From positions 1 through 56,655 of the forward strand of contig JAPOTE010000112.1 in the NCBI GenBank assembly GCA_026709335.1: a DNA stretch of 56,655 nt. The letters run 5' to 3'. This DNA comes from Bacteroidota bacterium (lineage in GTDB: Bacteria; Bacteroidota; Rhodothermia; Rhodothermales; Bin80). The notes beneath the pieces were generated by a model, which ran no database searches, had not been told where the DNA came from, and saw nothing but the letters and a program-made list of their open reading frames with translations. Of this stretch, positions 8,661 to 17,650 are shown one piece after another (the stretch's first letter is position 1; each line of letters starts with the position of its first letter). The position numbers were made by a program, and so were the translations under genes.

Positions 8661-10295
8661 CTATTTTTCTGCTAATTTCTCCGCTTCAGGCCAAAGCTTG
8701 AGGGCCTCCTGCAGCGTATGATCCTCCGGATGCATGATCGGATAGAATGCTTCAAGATCATACAAACGTACTGCGAGTCTAGCCTTAATCCGTGCCTTGA
8801 GATAGGATCTATCTGCCTCTACTTCTTCTTCACTGAATGCATCAGCCTCAGTACCAAACCGAATTCCACGCACACGTGCATACTCCAAGAAGCGCTGAAA
8901 TTCTATCTCCTCTACTTCAAAAGAGTCAAAAAAATCATCCCTGCGATCTCTCCAGGTGGCTGTGAGCGAAGCCCCCTCCCGATCATACCACATACGGGCA
9001 TACGTATTGGCAAGATCACGGCTAAACACCTCACGAAGAAACATGGATGCTGAGTCAACATCTACTATAAAGTCGGGCAGAATCCCTCCCCCGCCTATGA
9101 CAGTGCGTCCTCCTTCGGTTTTATAGTGAAGTGAATCAGGAATACTTTCTATGATTTCCTGCGCACTCAGCAAAGCCGAATTCGTCTGCAGTTCTCGTTT
9201 TGAAATGTAATAGTCTTCTCGGTCACCGTTTTCATAGGGAGTTTGAATTAATCTTCCTGAGGGAGTATAGTACCGAGCAATCGTCACTCGCAACGCACTC
9301 TTGTCAGGCAAAAGGTATTGCTGCTGTACAAGTCCTTTACCAAAGGTCCTACGTCCAACAATCAGCCCACGATCATGATCTTGCAAAGCTCCTGAAACAA
9401 TTTCACTCGCAGACGCAGATGATTCATTCACCAATACTATAATCGGCTCATTCTCGAGAAGTCCCTCGCTGGTACCCACAAATGGACGATTGGCGTCTCG
9501 AATTCGCCCTTTCTGAGACACAATCAATGCATCCTCAGGGAGAAATTCATCCGAGAGCTGAACCGCCATTTCCATGTATCCCCCAGAATTTCCTCTTAGA
9601 TCCAACATCAGGCGTTGCATCCCTTGAGATTTGAGGCGCTCTACCGCGCTCTTGAATTCTCTATGCGTTGTTCCGGAAAAACGATTCACCTTGATGAATC
9701 CAGTTATTTCATCAATCATGTAGGCGACATCGACTGCATACAACGGAATGCGATCACGCACAATGGTAAAATTGATTGGATTGGCATACCCCGGCCGAAT
9801 CACAACAATATCCACCGAAGTACCTCGCGGACCTTTCAGCGTTCTCTGAACGTCCTCCGTCTTGTATCCAATAGTGCTTTGACGATCCACTTCCACGATT
9901 CGGTCACCGGCGTGAAGACCGACCTCTTCACTTGGTCCACCTGGAATCACACTCAATACTGCCAGTGTATCCTGCCCTTCTACCCCCTCAACAAATTCAA
10001 ATGAAATGCCAATTCCTTCAAAACCACCACTGAAATCCTCTTCTACCCGACGCATGGTTTCCGCGTCTATATAGACAGAATGTGGATCCAATTCTTCCAG
10101 CATTCCTTCCAGAGCATGCTCAGCGAGCACTCCCGAGTCGACCTCTTCTACATATCGTTGACTGATTACAAGGAATGCATTTTCCAATTTTTTCAATGCC
10201 TCCCTCGTATCATCTGTCAAAGCAGATTCCAATTGCATGCCCAAAAGCACGCCGACCGTGAGTATTAACACACCAAATATTATTTTTGTGCGCAT
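8661..10295 (-). CDS. PDZ-containing C-terminal processing protease (S41 family)
   Basis: 544 residues from ATG 10295, chosen because GGAG lies 9 bp upstream and the protein then starts with a clean anchor (MRTKIIFGVLILTVGVLLG). Order: membrane anchor, helical region, PDZ domain (about 80-165, including the GIGISF carboxylate-binding loop), then the S41 catalytic core with substrate strand DLRGNSGGYMEMAVQL, nucleophile serine in NESSASASEIV and general-base Lys320 in RTFGKGLVQ. The Ser/Lys dyad is intact. Such proteases trim or degrade envelope proteins by their C-termini. The helical C-terminal extension (about 400-544) is longer than in minimal CtpA. It faces the penicillin-acylase-like gene divergently across 94 bp. 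Confidence 0.92.
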   Translation of the reverse strand: MRTKIIFGVLILTVGVLLGMQLESALTDDTREALKKLENAFLVISQRYVEEVDSGVLAEHALEGMLEELDPHSVYIDAETMRRVEEDFSGGFEGIGISFEFVEGVEGQDTLAVLSVIPGGPSEEVGLHAGDRIVEVDRQSTIGYKTEDVQRTLKGPRGTSVDIVVIRPGYANPINFTIVRDRIPLYAVDVAYMIDEITGFIKVNRFSGTTHREFKSAVERLKSQGMQRLMLDLRGNSGGYMEMAVQLSDEFLPEDALIVSQKGRIRDANRPFVGTSEGLLENEPIIVLVNESSASASEIVSGALQDHDRGLIVGRRTFGKGLVQQQYLLPDKSALRVTIARYYTPSGRLIQTPYENGDREDYYISKRELQTNSALLSAQEIIESIPDSLHYKTEGGRTVIGGGGILPDFIVDVDSASMFLREVFSRDLANTYARMWYDREGASLTATWRDRRDDFFDSFEVEEIEFQRFLEYARVRGIRFGTEADAFSEEEVEADRSYLKARIKARLAVRLYDLEAFYPIMHPEDHTLQEALKLWPEAEKLAEK

Positions 10296-10389
10296 AATAA
10301 GTTCTCCGTGTATAAAATAGCGAGTGATCTGCACAACTGTCTATACAACTGTTGCGTAAAATAATGGATCCGATTCGTAAAAATTTAAC

Positions 10390-12192
10390 ATGTTCGGCAT
10401 GAAAATACGCAGTTTTATTTTCTCGAGCATCATCATCTGCATTATAATTGCCGTTGGGATGTGGCGAATCGCATATGATTGGCATTCCCGCCTTCCAGAA
10501 CGCTTGAAGACAGAACATATCACGTCTCTCGTGAAAATTCACTGGGGTGAAGCGAACACAGCTGAAATTCAGGCAAACTCCTTTTCCGATGCACTGTTCG
10601 GGCTCGGCTATGTGCAGGGACAGCTCAATGGCTGGACAATAGCTCTATGGCGGCAAGCTGCATTAGGAAAACTGCACGAATGGTATGGATCTGAGGTTTT
10701 TGAAGCAGACCGATTAGTCAGAAAACTGGAATTATCCGAAATTGCACAAGCATCATATTCTCGCCTGAACCCGGATGAAACTCGCTTGATTGCATCATTC
10801 GGAGAAGGAATTCGACTCGCATTGGAAGAAACTGATCGTATGCATGAGTTTGTCCTACAAGATATCGTACCAGATCCCTGGGAACCATGGCACACGTTCG
10901 CAATTGAGCGATTAATCGCTTGGATGAGCAGTACTTCTGAACCTGTATGCAACCTCGGAACCTCCATTTGCTCTGGGATGGAAAATCTTCGCTCCATACT
11001 TCTTTTGGACGGTTTTGAATCAAGCAGCACATGGGTTATTTCTACAGCAAGATCCCCCTTGCTTTACCAGCGGCATATACTCGGGAAATCAAGATCGCCC
11101 GCTTTTCAGGAGGTTGTGCTCAGAGTATCCGACGAGCTCGAACTTCATGGCGCGTCCCTTCTTGGAACCCCCTTCTTTCCAACGGGCAAAACCAACGAAC
11201 AGGCTTGGTCAATCCTGTTGCACTCCCCTAAAACAAGTAGGCCTACTCACTCCACTTCCATGCGTACGGTGCGACTCAGATTTCCTGATAGGGAAGAGCT
11301 CGTTCACTATAAACGCTCAGATAGCACATTCAATGTTCCTGAATCCAAGACTGAATTGTTCTGGGATGGATTTGGAACTGAAACCGATACCCGGGCTTGG
11401 TTTGCTCTTCTGCATAACCGTTCCCTCCCTTTTCAAATCTGGCGCGGAGACGGCCTCCTCATTCGGCCTGATACACCACATGTAATTCTCGGAGACCCGG
11501 AATTCGTATCTGTGACCAATCATTCAGGCTTAGTTATCAGCAATGATTCTCTGATATATTACGACGTGCATTATCTGGACAGACTGAACCCGGATTTTGA
11601 TGATCCCTTGAGTTGGATTACAGATACATATAGCCCTTGGATAGCTGAAACATTGCCTCCGAAGTTAGACTCTCTTCGTATACCTATGAATTCAACAGCA
11701 ATGATTCGATCTGCCCTTGCCTACCTCAGAAACTGGGATTATGATTTTGGTGAGAAGAGTATTGGCGCGACAATCTATCATGAATGGATGATTGCCGATG
11801 GAGAAGCTCCCGAAGATGCCTTTTACAATGCAGTTGACGAGTTGGCTCAAAAATATGGGCCTAATCCTAGCGAATGGTTGTGGGCACGTGTACACATAGA
11901 CACGAGCTGGGTCACATTTGGAGGCGCCTCAGACCACGAGATTTTTCAACCCTTTATATCTCCTATTGTGGGACACGAGTCCACGATGATCTGGGGAGGA
12001 TTCCGCGCTACTGCGGCCCCCAGCATATGGGAAATGTGGACATGGATTGAACCCGGAGGATCCCATAGTATCCGTAGATGGAGTATCGATTTTCGCCAGC
12101 CACTTGGTCGATATATTTCTGGCAAAAGAGGGAGTACTGTATTCTCACTACCCACTCCATATTTCAAAACGACTCTCATGGTAACAAAATGA
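10390..12192 (+). CDS. Penicillin-acylase-like (Ntn-hydrolase) family protein, divergent and short
   Basis: 600 residues with an N-terminal membrane or signal segment (about 8-26). The A-chain signature is clear: DALFGLGYVQGQLNGWTIAL, then a charged helix RQAALGKLHEWYGSEVF. The nucleophile site of the family (G-S-N-x-W, cleaved before Ser) appears as FESSSTWVIS, with Ser kept three residues before Trp. Downstream, the usual NDPHL block is replaced (SPLLYQRHI) and the protein is some 150-200 residues shorter than typical acylases, so activity is uncertain. Relatives hydrolyse amides such as acyl-homoserine lactones, beta-lactams or N-acylated amino compounds. Its TGA overlaps the next ATG (ATGA), coupling it to the GlcNAc-kinase-like gene. 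Confidence 0.78.
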   Translation: MFGMKIRSFIFSSIIICIIIAVGMWRIAYDWHSRLPERLKTEHITSLVKIHWGEANTAEIQANSFSDALFGLGYVQGQLNGWTIALWRQAALGKLHEWYGSEVFEADRLVRKLELSEIAQASYSRLNPDETRLIASFGEGIRLALEETDRMHEFVLQDIVPDPWEPWHTFAIERLIAWMSSTSEPVCNLGTSICSGMENLRSILLLDGFESSSTWVISTARSPLLYQRHILGKSRSPAFQEVVLRVSDELELHGASLLGTPFFPTGKTNEQAWSILLHSPKTSRPTHSTSMRTVRLRFPDREELVHYKRSDSTFNVPESKTELFWDGFGTETDTRAWFALLHNRSLPFQIWRGDGLLIRPDTPHVILGDPEFVSVTNHSGLVISNDSLIYYDVHYLDRLNPDFDDPLSWITDTYSPWIAETLPPKLDSLRIPMNSTAMIRSALAYLRNWDYDFGEKSIGATIYHEWMIADGEAPEDAFYNAVDELAQKYGPNPSEWLWARVHIDTSWVTFGGASDHEIFQPFISPIVGHESTMIWGGFRATAAPSIWEMWTWIEPGGSHSIRRWSIDFRQPLGRYISGKRGSTVFSLPTPYFKTTLMVTK

Positions 12193-13139
12193 CTTCTAAT
12201 GATTGGTTTTTCGGACTCGATGCTGGCGGGACTAAAACACGGCTCTTCGCCCGTTCGGGAATAGGTCAGTGCTTTCAATTGTTCGGAGGTCCTGCCAATG
12301 TGTTTCGGCAAGGAAGGAAACGGGTAGCGTCCAATTTATCGAATCTGATCAAGGACGCTTTGTTAAACTTGCCTCAAGGAGCCCTGCGTGCTGTGCACAT
12401 TGGTGTAGCAGGTGTCAGTGTACCGAGTGCAACAACATACCTGTCAACCCGAATCTCTTCTCTGGTAAACCTGAATTATTCCTTTCCGATTAGTATCTCG
12501 AATGATGGAGTGACCGCAATTGAGGGAGCTTTCTCGGGAGAATCAGGCCTGCTTTTTATTGCCGGTACAGGAAGCGGGGTGATCGCAAAAACTGGACCGA
12601 ATATCTCGGATATCCTACATGTGGGAGGCTGGGGATACGTAATTGGAGATGAAGGGAGCGGATATTCTCTCGGTAAACGAGCAATCACTGCAATTGCACA
12701 GGCACTCGATGGTGGGCCATCTACATCTATGACCCACTTTGCTGAGTCCAAGCTGTCGATATTTGATCGTCCATCCTTGCTGGCGGCTATCTCACATCCA
12801 GATTGGAAATTCCAGGATCTGGCCCCCGAAATACTGGAATTTGCTACCGGGGGAGACGAGGTCGCAGCTTCTATCGTACGGGAAGAAACGATGCTGCTCG
12901 CAGGTCAATCGAAATGGATTCTGAGCCGATTCCCTGATCTACCCCCGAGATTCACCATCATTGGAGGTTTAAGCAACAACCAATACTATGTTAACAGCCT
13001 GTCTGAAGCAATGAATACGATTTGGTCAGCCGGAGTTTTCATGGCTCCTTTGGCTACACCAGCAGAGGGAGCGGCTCACCTCGCGATACGGCAGTTTACC
13101 GATTCTGCCGCTGCTCAATCAGAGATTCAACGACTGTAG
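12189..13139 (+). CDS. BadF/BadG-type ATPase, N-acetylglucosamine kinase-like
   Basis: 316 residues from ATG 12189, which sits in the ATGA overlap with the preceding stop; the longer frame upstream has no kinase-like sequence. ASKHA-fold motifs: phosphate-1 loop [13 protein letters not shown] (about 8-20), [12 protein letters not shown], and [18 protein letters not shown] (about 141-158), the signature of eukaryotic-type GlcNAc kinases and their bacterial relatives; then IIGGLSNN near the C-terminus. Predicted to phosphorylate an amino sugar such as GlcNAc, or a 2-oxo-acid sugar, using ATP in the cytoplasm. Coupling to an amidase-like gene suggests salvage of cell-wall or glycan sugars (inference). 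Its 3' end overlaps acs by 44 bp tail to tail. Confidence 0.85.
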   Translation: MTSNDWFFGLDAGGTKTRLFARSGIGQCFQLFGGPANVFRQGRKRVASNLSNLIKDALLNLPQGALRAVHIGVAGVSVPSATTYLSTRISSLVNLNYSFPISISNDGVTAIEGAFSGESGLLFIAGTGSGVIAKTGPNISDILHVGGWGYVIGDEGSGYSLGKRAITAIAQALDGGPSTSMTHFAESKLSIFDRPSLLAAISHPDWKFQDLAPEILEFATGGDEVAASIVREETMLLAGQSKWILSRFPDLPPRFTIIGGLSNNQYYVNSLSEAMNTIWSAGVFMAPLATPAEGAAHLAIRQFTDSAAAQSEIQRL

Positions 13140-15069
13140 GATCTGCAAGTGTGGAGGTATCACCTAGTTGATCATAGCTGTTTTCAGCAATTTTACGAAG
13201 GATGCGCCGCATGATCTTACCGCTCCTCGTCTTGGGTAACGAGGGGGCAAACTGTATAAAATCAGGTTTTGCAATTGGTCCGATCTGCGCCCGAACATGC
13301 TCAATTAACTCCTTGCGCAATGCATCCGACGGAAATTCATCCGCATTCAATGTAACATAGGCATAAATCCCTTGCCCCTTGATTGCATGCGGAAAGCCAA
13401 CTACGGCCGCTTCCGCCACAGCCTGATATGCAACCAGGGCACTTTCAATCTCCGCTGTCCCCATGCGGTGCCCGCTCACATTCAGTACATCATCAATTCG
13501 GCCGGTAATCCAGTAATATCCATCCGAATCACGACGGCATCCGTCTCCTGTAAAATATTTCCCTTCAAATGCAGTAAAATAGGTATTTACAAATCGTTCA
13601 TGATCTCTGAATACCGTGCGGGCCTGACTTGGCCATGAATCCCTAATAGCGAGAACTCCCTCTGCTTCGCCGGATAAAATGTTCCCGGAATTATCCAAAA
13701 TTTCCGGCTGTATCCCAAAGAAGGGTAATGTGGCCGAACCCGGTTTTGTAGCGATTGCACCAGGGATTGGCGTAATCAGGATTCCACCGGTTTCGGTCTG
13801 CCACCAAGTATCTACGATGGGGCACTGTCCATTACCAACGACCTCGTGATACCATCGCCAAGCCTCGGGATTAATTGGTTCACCGACTGAGCCCAAAAGG
13901 CGCAAAGATGCCCGACTCGTTTCCTTCACAAACGAATCTCCCTTACTCATCAATGCTCGGATTGCAGTTGGAGCCGTATAAAATTGGTTGACCTGATGCT
14001 TATCTACTACCTGCCAGAATCGAGAAGCATCTGGATACGTCGGTATGCCCTCAAAAAAAACCTGCGTCGCTCCATTGAGTAGAGGCCCGTACACGATATA
14101 TGAGTGGCCTGTAATCCATCCAACATCAGCCGTACACCAGAAAACATCGCCTAGATGATAATCAAAGACACTTTCATGAGTCATGGATGTATATACCAAA
14201 TATCCACCAGTCGTATGCAAGAGGCCTTTGGGTTTGCCCGTTGATCCCGATGTGTACAAGATAAACAACGGATCTTCCGCGTTCATTGACTGCGCAGCAT
14301 AGTCAGTATCTGCCGATGGTACATGTTCATGATACCAATTATCCCTTTCCGTATTCCACGGAATCTCCTCCCCCGTTCGTTGAACAACCAACACTGATTT
14401 CACATCAGGGCAACGTTCTATTGCTGCGTCTACATTTTTTTTCAGAGGAACTCTTTTCCCTCCTCGAAGACCTTCATCTGCGGTAATCACAAAGGTTGAA
14501 TCACAATCCAGAATCCGATTCGCGAGAGAATCCGGCGAAAATCCCGCAAAAACAACCGAGTGGACAGCTCCAATTCTACTGCACGCCAACATGGCAACTG
14601 CAGCTTCGGGGATCATTGGCATGTAAATCGTTACACGATCCCCTCGTCGAACGCCAAGAGCTTCAAGCACATTACTGAGTTGACATACTTCCGTATGAAG
14701 CTCACGGTACGATATATGACGCGCTGATTCCTTCGGATTATCTGGCTCCCAAATCAATGCAGTCTGATCTCCCAATTCGGCAAGGTGGCGATCCAGGCAG
14801 TTATATGACGCATTCAGTTCCCCGTCTTCAAACCAACGAATTTGGACGTTTGAAGATTCGTAGGAGACATTCCGGATACGAGTAAATGGTTTGAACCAAT
14901 GGATTCGTTCTTTCGCTTCCCTGCTCCAAAACCCTACCGGATCTGCAATGGATTTCCTGTATTTAGTTACATATTCATCTTTGCTACCCAGGTGTGACTT
15001 GTTGCTGAACTCCATCGGAGGTGAATAGAGTGCGGAAGGTGATGTATGATCAGATTTAGATTCATGCAT
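13096..15069 (-). CDS. acs: Acetyl-CoA synthetase
   Basis: 657 residues, full length for AMP-forming acetate:CoA ligase, which activates acetate through acetyl-AMP. It has the ACS N-terminal block ([18 protein letters not shown]), the phosphate-binding loop [18 protein letters not shown], the adenine/acetate pocket [11 protein letters not shown], the hinge [16 protein letters not shown] and the C-terminal catalytic-lysine motif [16 protein letters not shown], whose last lysine of the SGK triplet is the site that acetyl-transferases silence in other bacteria. The acetate-pocket tryptophan (WWQTE) supports acetate rather than longer acids. The last 44 bp are antisense to the kinase-like gene. 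Confidence 0.97.
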   Translation of the reverse strand: MHESKSDHTSPSALYSPPMEFSNKSHLGSKDEYVTKYRKSIADPVGFWSREAKERIHWFKPFTRIRNVSYESSNVQIRWFEDGELNASYNCLDRHLAELGDQTALIWEPDNPKESARHISYRELHTEVCQLSNVLEALGVRRGDRVTIYMPMIPEAAVAMLACSRIGAVHSVVFAGFSPDSLANRILDCDSTFVITADEGLRGGKRVPLKKNVDAAIERCPDVKSVLVVQRTGEEIPWNTERDNWYHEHVPSADTDYAAQSMNAEDPLFILYTSGSTGKPKGLLHTTGGYLVYTSMTHESVFDYHLGDVFWCTADVGWITGHSYIVYGPLLNGATQVFFEGIPTYPDASRFWQVVDKHQVNQFYTAPTAIRALMSKGDSFVKETSRASLRLLGSVGEPINPEAWRWYHEVVGNGQCPIVDTWWQTETGGILITPIPGAIATKPGSATLPFFGIQPEILDNSGNILSGEAEGVLAIRDSWPSQARTVFRDHERFVNTYFTAFEGKYFTGDGCRRDSDGYYWITGRIDDVLNVSGHRMGTAEIESALVAYQAVAEAAVVGFPHAIKGQGIYAYVTLNADEFPSDALRKELIEHVRAQIGPIAKPDFIQFAPSLPKTRSGKIMRRILRKIAENSYDQLGDTSTLADPTVVESLIEQRQNR

Positions 15070-15193
15070 TGGTACTATATACTGTGTGTTTTCAAGGTCT
15101 TGGAATTAATTAAAATGAGTCGTACAGACACAGAAAGTGCCTCCATATAGCAATTCAAATTGCACGACAACTGGTCAGCTGAAAATTAGAGGC

Positions 15194-16372
15194 TTATATA
15201 TTCGATTTTATATTTTTTAGCATTGTTGACTCCATCATAGTTTCTGCGGCATACGCATATCCTGTTGTGTCTATGTAACGGAGACTTGTGCGAGGGGGCA
15301 TTTCAAACTTCCCTTTCTCATTTCCCTCGAGGGTCATGACATACACTGATCTCCTTGATGGCATATCTCCGATCTTATCTCCATGTTCCAGAAACAAATT
15401 TCCTCTGTGATCTAGAACTGCGCTCGTAAACATAGGACCTCCAGGTACGTAGCTAGCAGATTCTCTGATATGATCTGGCAAGTTTGATTGCTTTCCCATG
15501 TCCATGAAACGCCCCTGATAACGAGATGATAACTCACTAACAGATAGGCGATTTAGAATACGTCCAGATAGATCGTAGAGATCAATACGGTTTACGAATT
15601 GAAAAACGACAATGATCTTTTCGGGGTGCCCTGCAAGTAACAAAAAATAGTTCTCAAGATTGTGCTTATATACATCTCTGATCTCAAATATTATCTCCTG
15701 ATCTTCCGCCGGCGTATACATAGACACATACCTACTGAGCGTTGTGTTGTCAGTGATCCCCAAATATAGTTGTTTGTCGGAGGCAACATCCATGTCCATC
15801 AGAGTGCTAATTTGAGCAGATCCGATATAATTGAGGTCCGGATCGAAATAATGCAGAACTCCATCACCTTTTTGATCCGAAACAATCAGCGTATTTTCAA
15901 TTAGCACAAGATGATGGGGGCCATTGATAAATTCTCCTGGCGCCCTACCCTGGCCTCCGACTTGCCGTATTAATTTTCCCAATGAATCATGTTTGCTTAG
16001 TGCAACGTTGCGTTGATCACCAACATAAATGCTACCATCATCTCCCACGGCAACATCAGCAATACTCAAAAAACCATCTATCGATAGAATTTCTTGAAGT
16101 TCAACAGGTTGAGCATTTGCTCGATTCGTAGAGGTAAAACCACATAATAAACTGCTGAATACTGCTAACGATATCAGAAATAGATTCCCCTTTCCTGCAA
16201 TGAGGTGAATACGTGATACAGAAATATCATCAAGCGATGAAGCTCGAATGAACTGCTGGATGATCAAACAAAGATGTTTATACATGATGATCTCCAATTT
16301 ACTGCATCCGTACGGAAATCCTATGAAATGCCTCCTGCACGAAGTGGATATCGTGTTCATCTCAGGGTTCAT
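15194..16372 (-). CDS. Secreted six-bladed (NHL-type) beta-propeller protein
   Basis: 392 residues from the first ATG. The mature part begins after a signal-like stretch ending at about residue 88 (LFLISLAVFSSLLCGF, then NRANAQ); an internal ATG at 16285 would shorten the unusually long leader and is equally possible. Repeated YVGDQRN, GQGRAPGEF, VSDQKGDG and YFDPDLNYIG units are typical of NHL/6-bladed propellers of Bacteroidota, whose roles are mostly unknown. It stands alone between acs and the coiled-coil gene. No sorting domain or lipobox was found, so the final location (periplasm or outside) is open. Confidence 0.7.
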   Translation of the reverse strand: MNPEMNTISTSCRRHFIGFPYGCSKLEIIMYKHLCLIIQQFIRASSLDDISVSRIHLIAGKGNLFLISLAVFSSLLCGFTSTNRANAQPVELQEILSIDGFLSIADVAVGDDGSIYVGDQRNVALSKHDSLGKLIRQVGGQGRAPGEFINGPHHLVLIENTLIVSDQKGDGVLHYFDPDLNYIGSAQISTLMDMDVASDKQLYLGITDNTTLSRYVSMYTPAEDQEIIFEIRDVYKHNLENYFLLLAGHPEKIIVVFQFVNRIDLYDLSGRILNRLSVSELSSRYQGRFMDMGKQSNLPDHIRESASYVPGGPMFTSAVLDHRGNLFLEHGDKIGDMPSRRSVYVMTLEGNEKGKFEMPPRTSLRYIDTTGYAYAAETMMESTMLKNIKSNI

Positions 16373-16392
16373 CAGATCTTGTAATCAGAGGC

Positions 16393-16480
16393 TCTTGAAA
16401 AACTCCCATTCCGGGCAAAAAGAATTTCCGAAGATACTCTCAGCACAAATTTTGTGCCCAATCTCGGGAGTTTTGCAAGA
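16393..16480. repeat. 88-bp imperfect inverted repeat with central palindrome
   Basis: Outer arms 16393-16407 (TCTTGAAAAACTCCC) and 16466-16480 (GGGAGTTTTGCAAGA) match at 14 of 15 positions, and complementarity continues inward with small gaps (CCGGGCA against TGCCCA). At the centre, 16443-16457 (GCACAAATTTTGTGC) is a perfect 7-bp palindrome around one base. The unit could be a solo pair of transposon ends (MITE-like) or a long hairpin in the leader of the propeller gene, which starts 20 bp away. No target duplication was found. Confidence 0.4.
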
Positions 16481-16906
16481 CACTTCATTGGATTGCATAA
16501 TAGGCAACCTAGCACTCCCTCAAGATGACCAACAACAGTGATATAAATTTAGGAAGTATCTGATTCTTGTAGTTCTGTCACAGCTACATCAAACAAACGC
16601 AACATATCATTCGTAGCCATAACGGATAGTTTTTCCATCTCACAACTTTGTATCAAAGAATCATTCTTCTCGGTAATCTGTGGGAGGTACAGGGAATTTC
16701 GGGAATAAGCTCATTGCAGGAACATTGATAAATGTAACTTCATGTGCTCTCTTTGATATAGGGGCAGAAGGGGAGGAGTCAAATAAAATGGGCTCGGTGA
16801 ATGATTCTGTAGAATTCATCGAGACAATTTCTTTCCCTTTTGGGTAGAACTGAAGCCTGGAAACTATTCAGGAGAAGGGTGCATCATGAATGATGTCCCC
16901 CTGTAC
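16481..16906. other. Intergenic region with a possible short ORF remnant
   Basis: No clear gene. On the minus strand an ATG at 16819 opens a 52-codon frame (16661-16819) beginning MNSTESFTEPILFD and ending FPKFPVPPTDYREE. A second frame overlapping its end continues to 16549 (ITEKNDSLIQSCEMEKLSVM, then LFDVAVTELQE). The pair could be a small frameshifted gene, but I recognise no family, so it is not called as a CDS. Confidence 0.25.
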
Positions 16907-17326
16907 TTATGCAAAGAATTCAGTAGCGATGATAAGGCTTCCAATTGCAGCAATAGTGCCGACAATCCAGCGGAGTTGGTTCAACTGAGAAGCTTTATCC
17001 TCCACGCGTTGCTCTGCATTCTCCGCGCGTAGTTCTGCAAATCCCGTTTGCATTTCCCCACGTAATTCTGCAAATCCTGTTTGCATTTCCCCACGTAATT
17101 CTGCATTTTCCCCACGTAATTCTGCAAATCCCGTTTGCATTTCCCCACGTAATTCTGCATTTTCCGCACGCAGTTCTGCAACTTGACTGACAACGAAGGC
17201 CTTGGTTGCGACCTTGCCTAGAGCATCATCTACAGCAGCCGTGATCGCCTCCGCATGTATTTGAGCTTCTTCCCACTCAACTCCACCGGATTTCAATTTG
17301 CGAGCAATTGTAACTGTATCTGACAT
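16907..17326 (-). CDS. Coiled-coil, C-terminally membrane-anchored protein (DUF1640/CCDC90-like)
   Basis: 139 residues from ATG 17326 (MSDTVTIARKLKSGG); the extension to 17365 is unlikely. Order: N-terminal helical domain (1-50; ARKLKSGGVEWEEAQIHAE resembles DUF1640 proteins), then a coiled coil made of two alternating exact units, a 7-mer (x-E-N-A-E-L-R) and an 11-mer (GEMQTGFAELR), then one C-terminal helix (WIVGTIAAIGSLIIATEFF) as tail anchor. The units are also near-identical at DNA level between about 17030 and 17170 (33-bp and 21-bp blocks). DUF1640 proteins of bacteria are often found near mobile DNA; function unknown. Confidence 0.75.
   Translation of the reverse strand: MSDTVTIARKLKSGGVEWEEAQIHAEAITAAVDDALGKVATKAFVVSQVAELRAENAELRGEMQTGFAELRGENAELRGEMQTGFAELRGEMQTGFAELRAENAEQRVEDKASQLNQLRWIVGTIAAIGSLIIATEFFA
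17030..17170. repeat. Tandem 33-bp and 21-bp coding repeats in the coiled-coil gene
   Basis: Reading the plus strand, the 33-bp block starting TTCTGCAAATCC and ending CCCCACGTAA occurs three times, two of them adjacent, interspersed with the 21-bp block starting TTCTGCATTTTCC. They encode the order 7-11-7-11-11-7 residues. Differences between copies are one or two bases, so the array is young and could change length by slippage or recombination. Confidence 0.8.
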
Positions 17327-17650
17327 GATTGGGTAAGGTTCGAGGTGAATGAATGCACTAAACAAGCGAATACAAAGCGGGTTCCTTATAGGAATTCTTC
17401 CGACCGTATGTTAGAAACTCTTTTAAGTTCAGAAGTCAACGTGTCACATCAAAATTGGATGAAATAATTTTACTACTCGGGGATTGTCACTTTTTCAGTG
17501 AGAGCATCTTTTATGTAAAATACTTTCCTGCGAATCCCGAAACTGCTTTCTGTTTCTGATTGACGTATTTGGCTGGTGCATATTTTTAGCATTCTTTGCA
17601 TAAATAACATGGGATTGATTCACCCTCACAGTTAAATGAAACTTCCTATT
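17327..17650. other. Intergenic region, no gene seen
   Basis: About 320 bp upstream of the coiled-coil gene and downstream of uvrD. All frames are broken, and I see no strong hairpin with a following T-tract and no tRNA-like fold. Confidence 0.4.

Noticed and set aside
17030-17170. Repeat array as a CRISPR
   Set aside because: The repeats are in frame within a coiled-coil gene, have no unique spacers and encode heptad/hendecad units.
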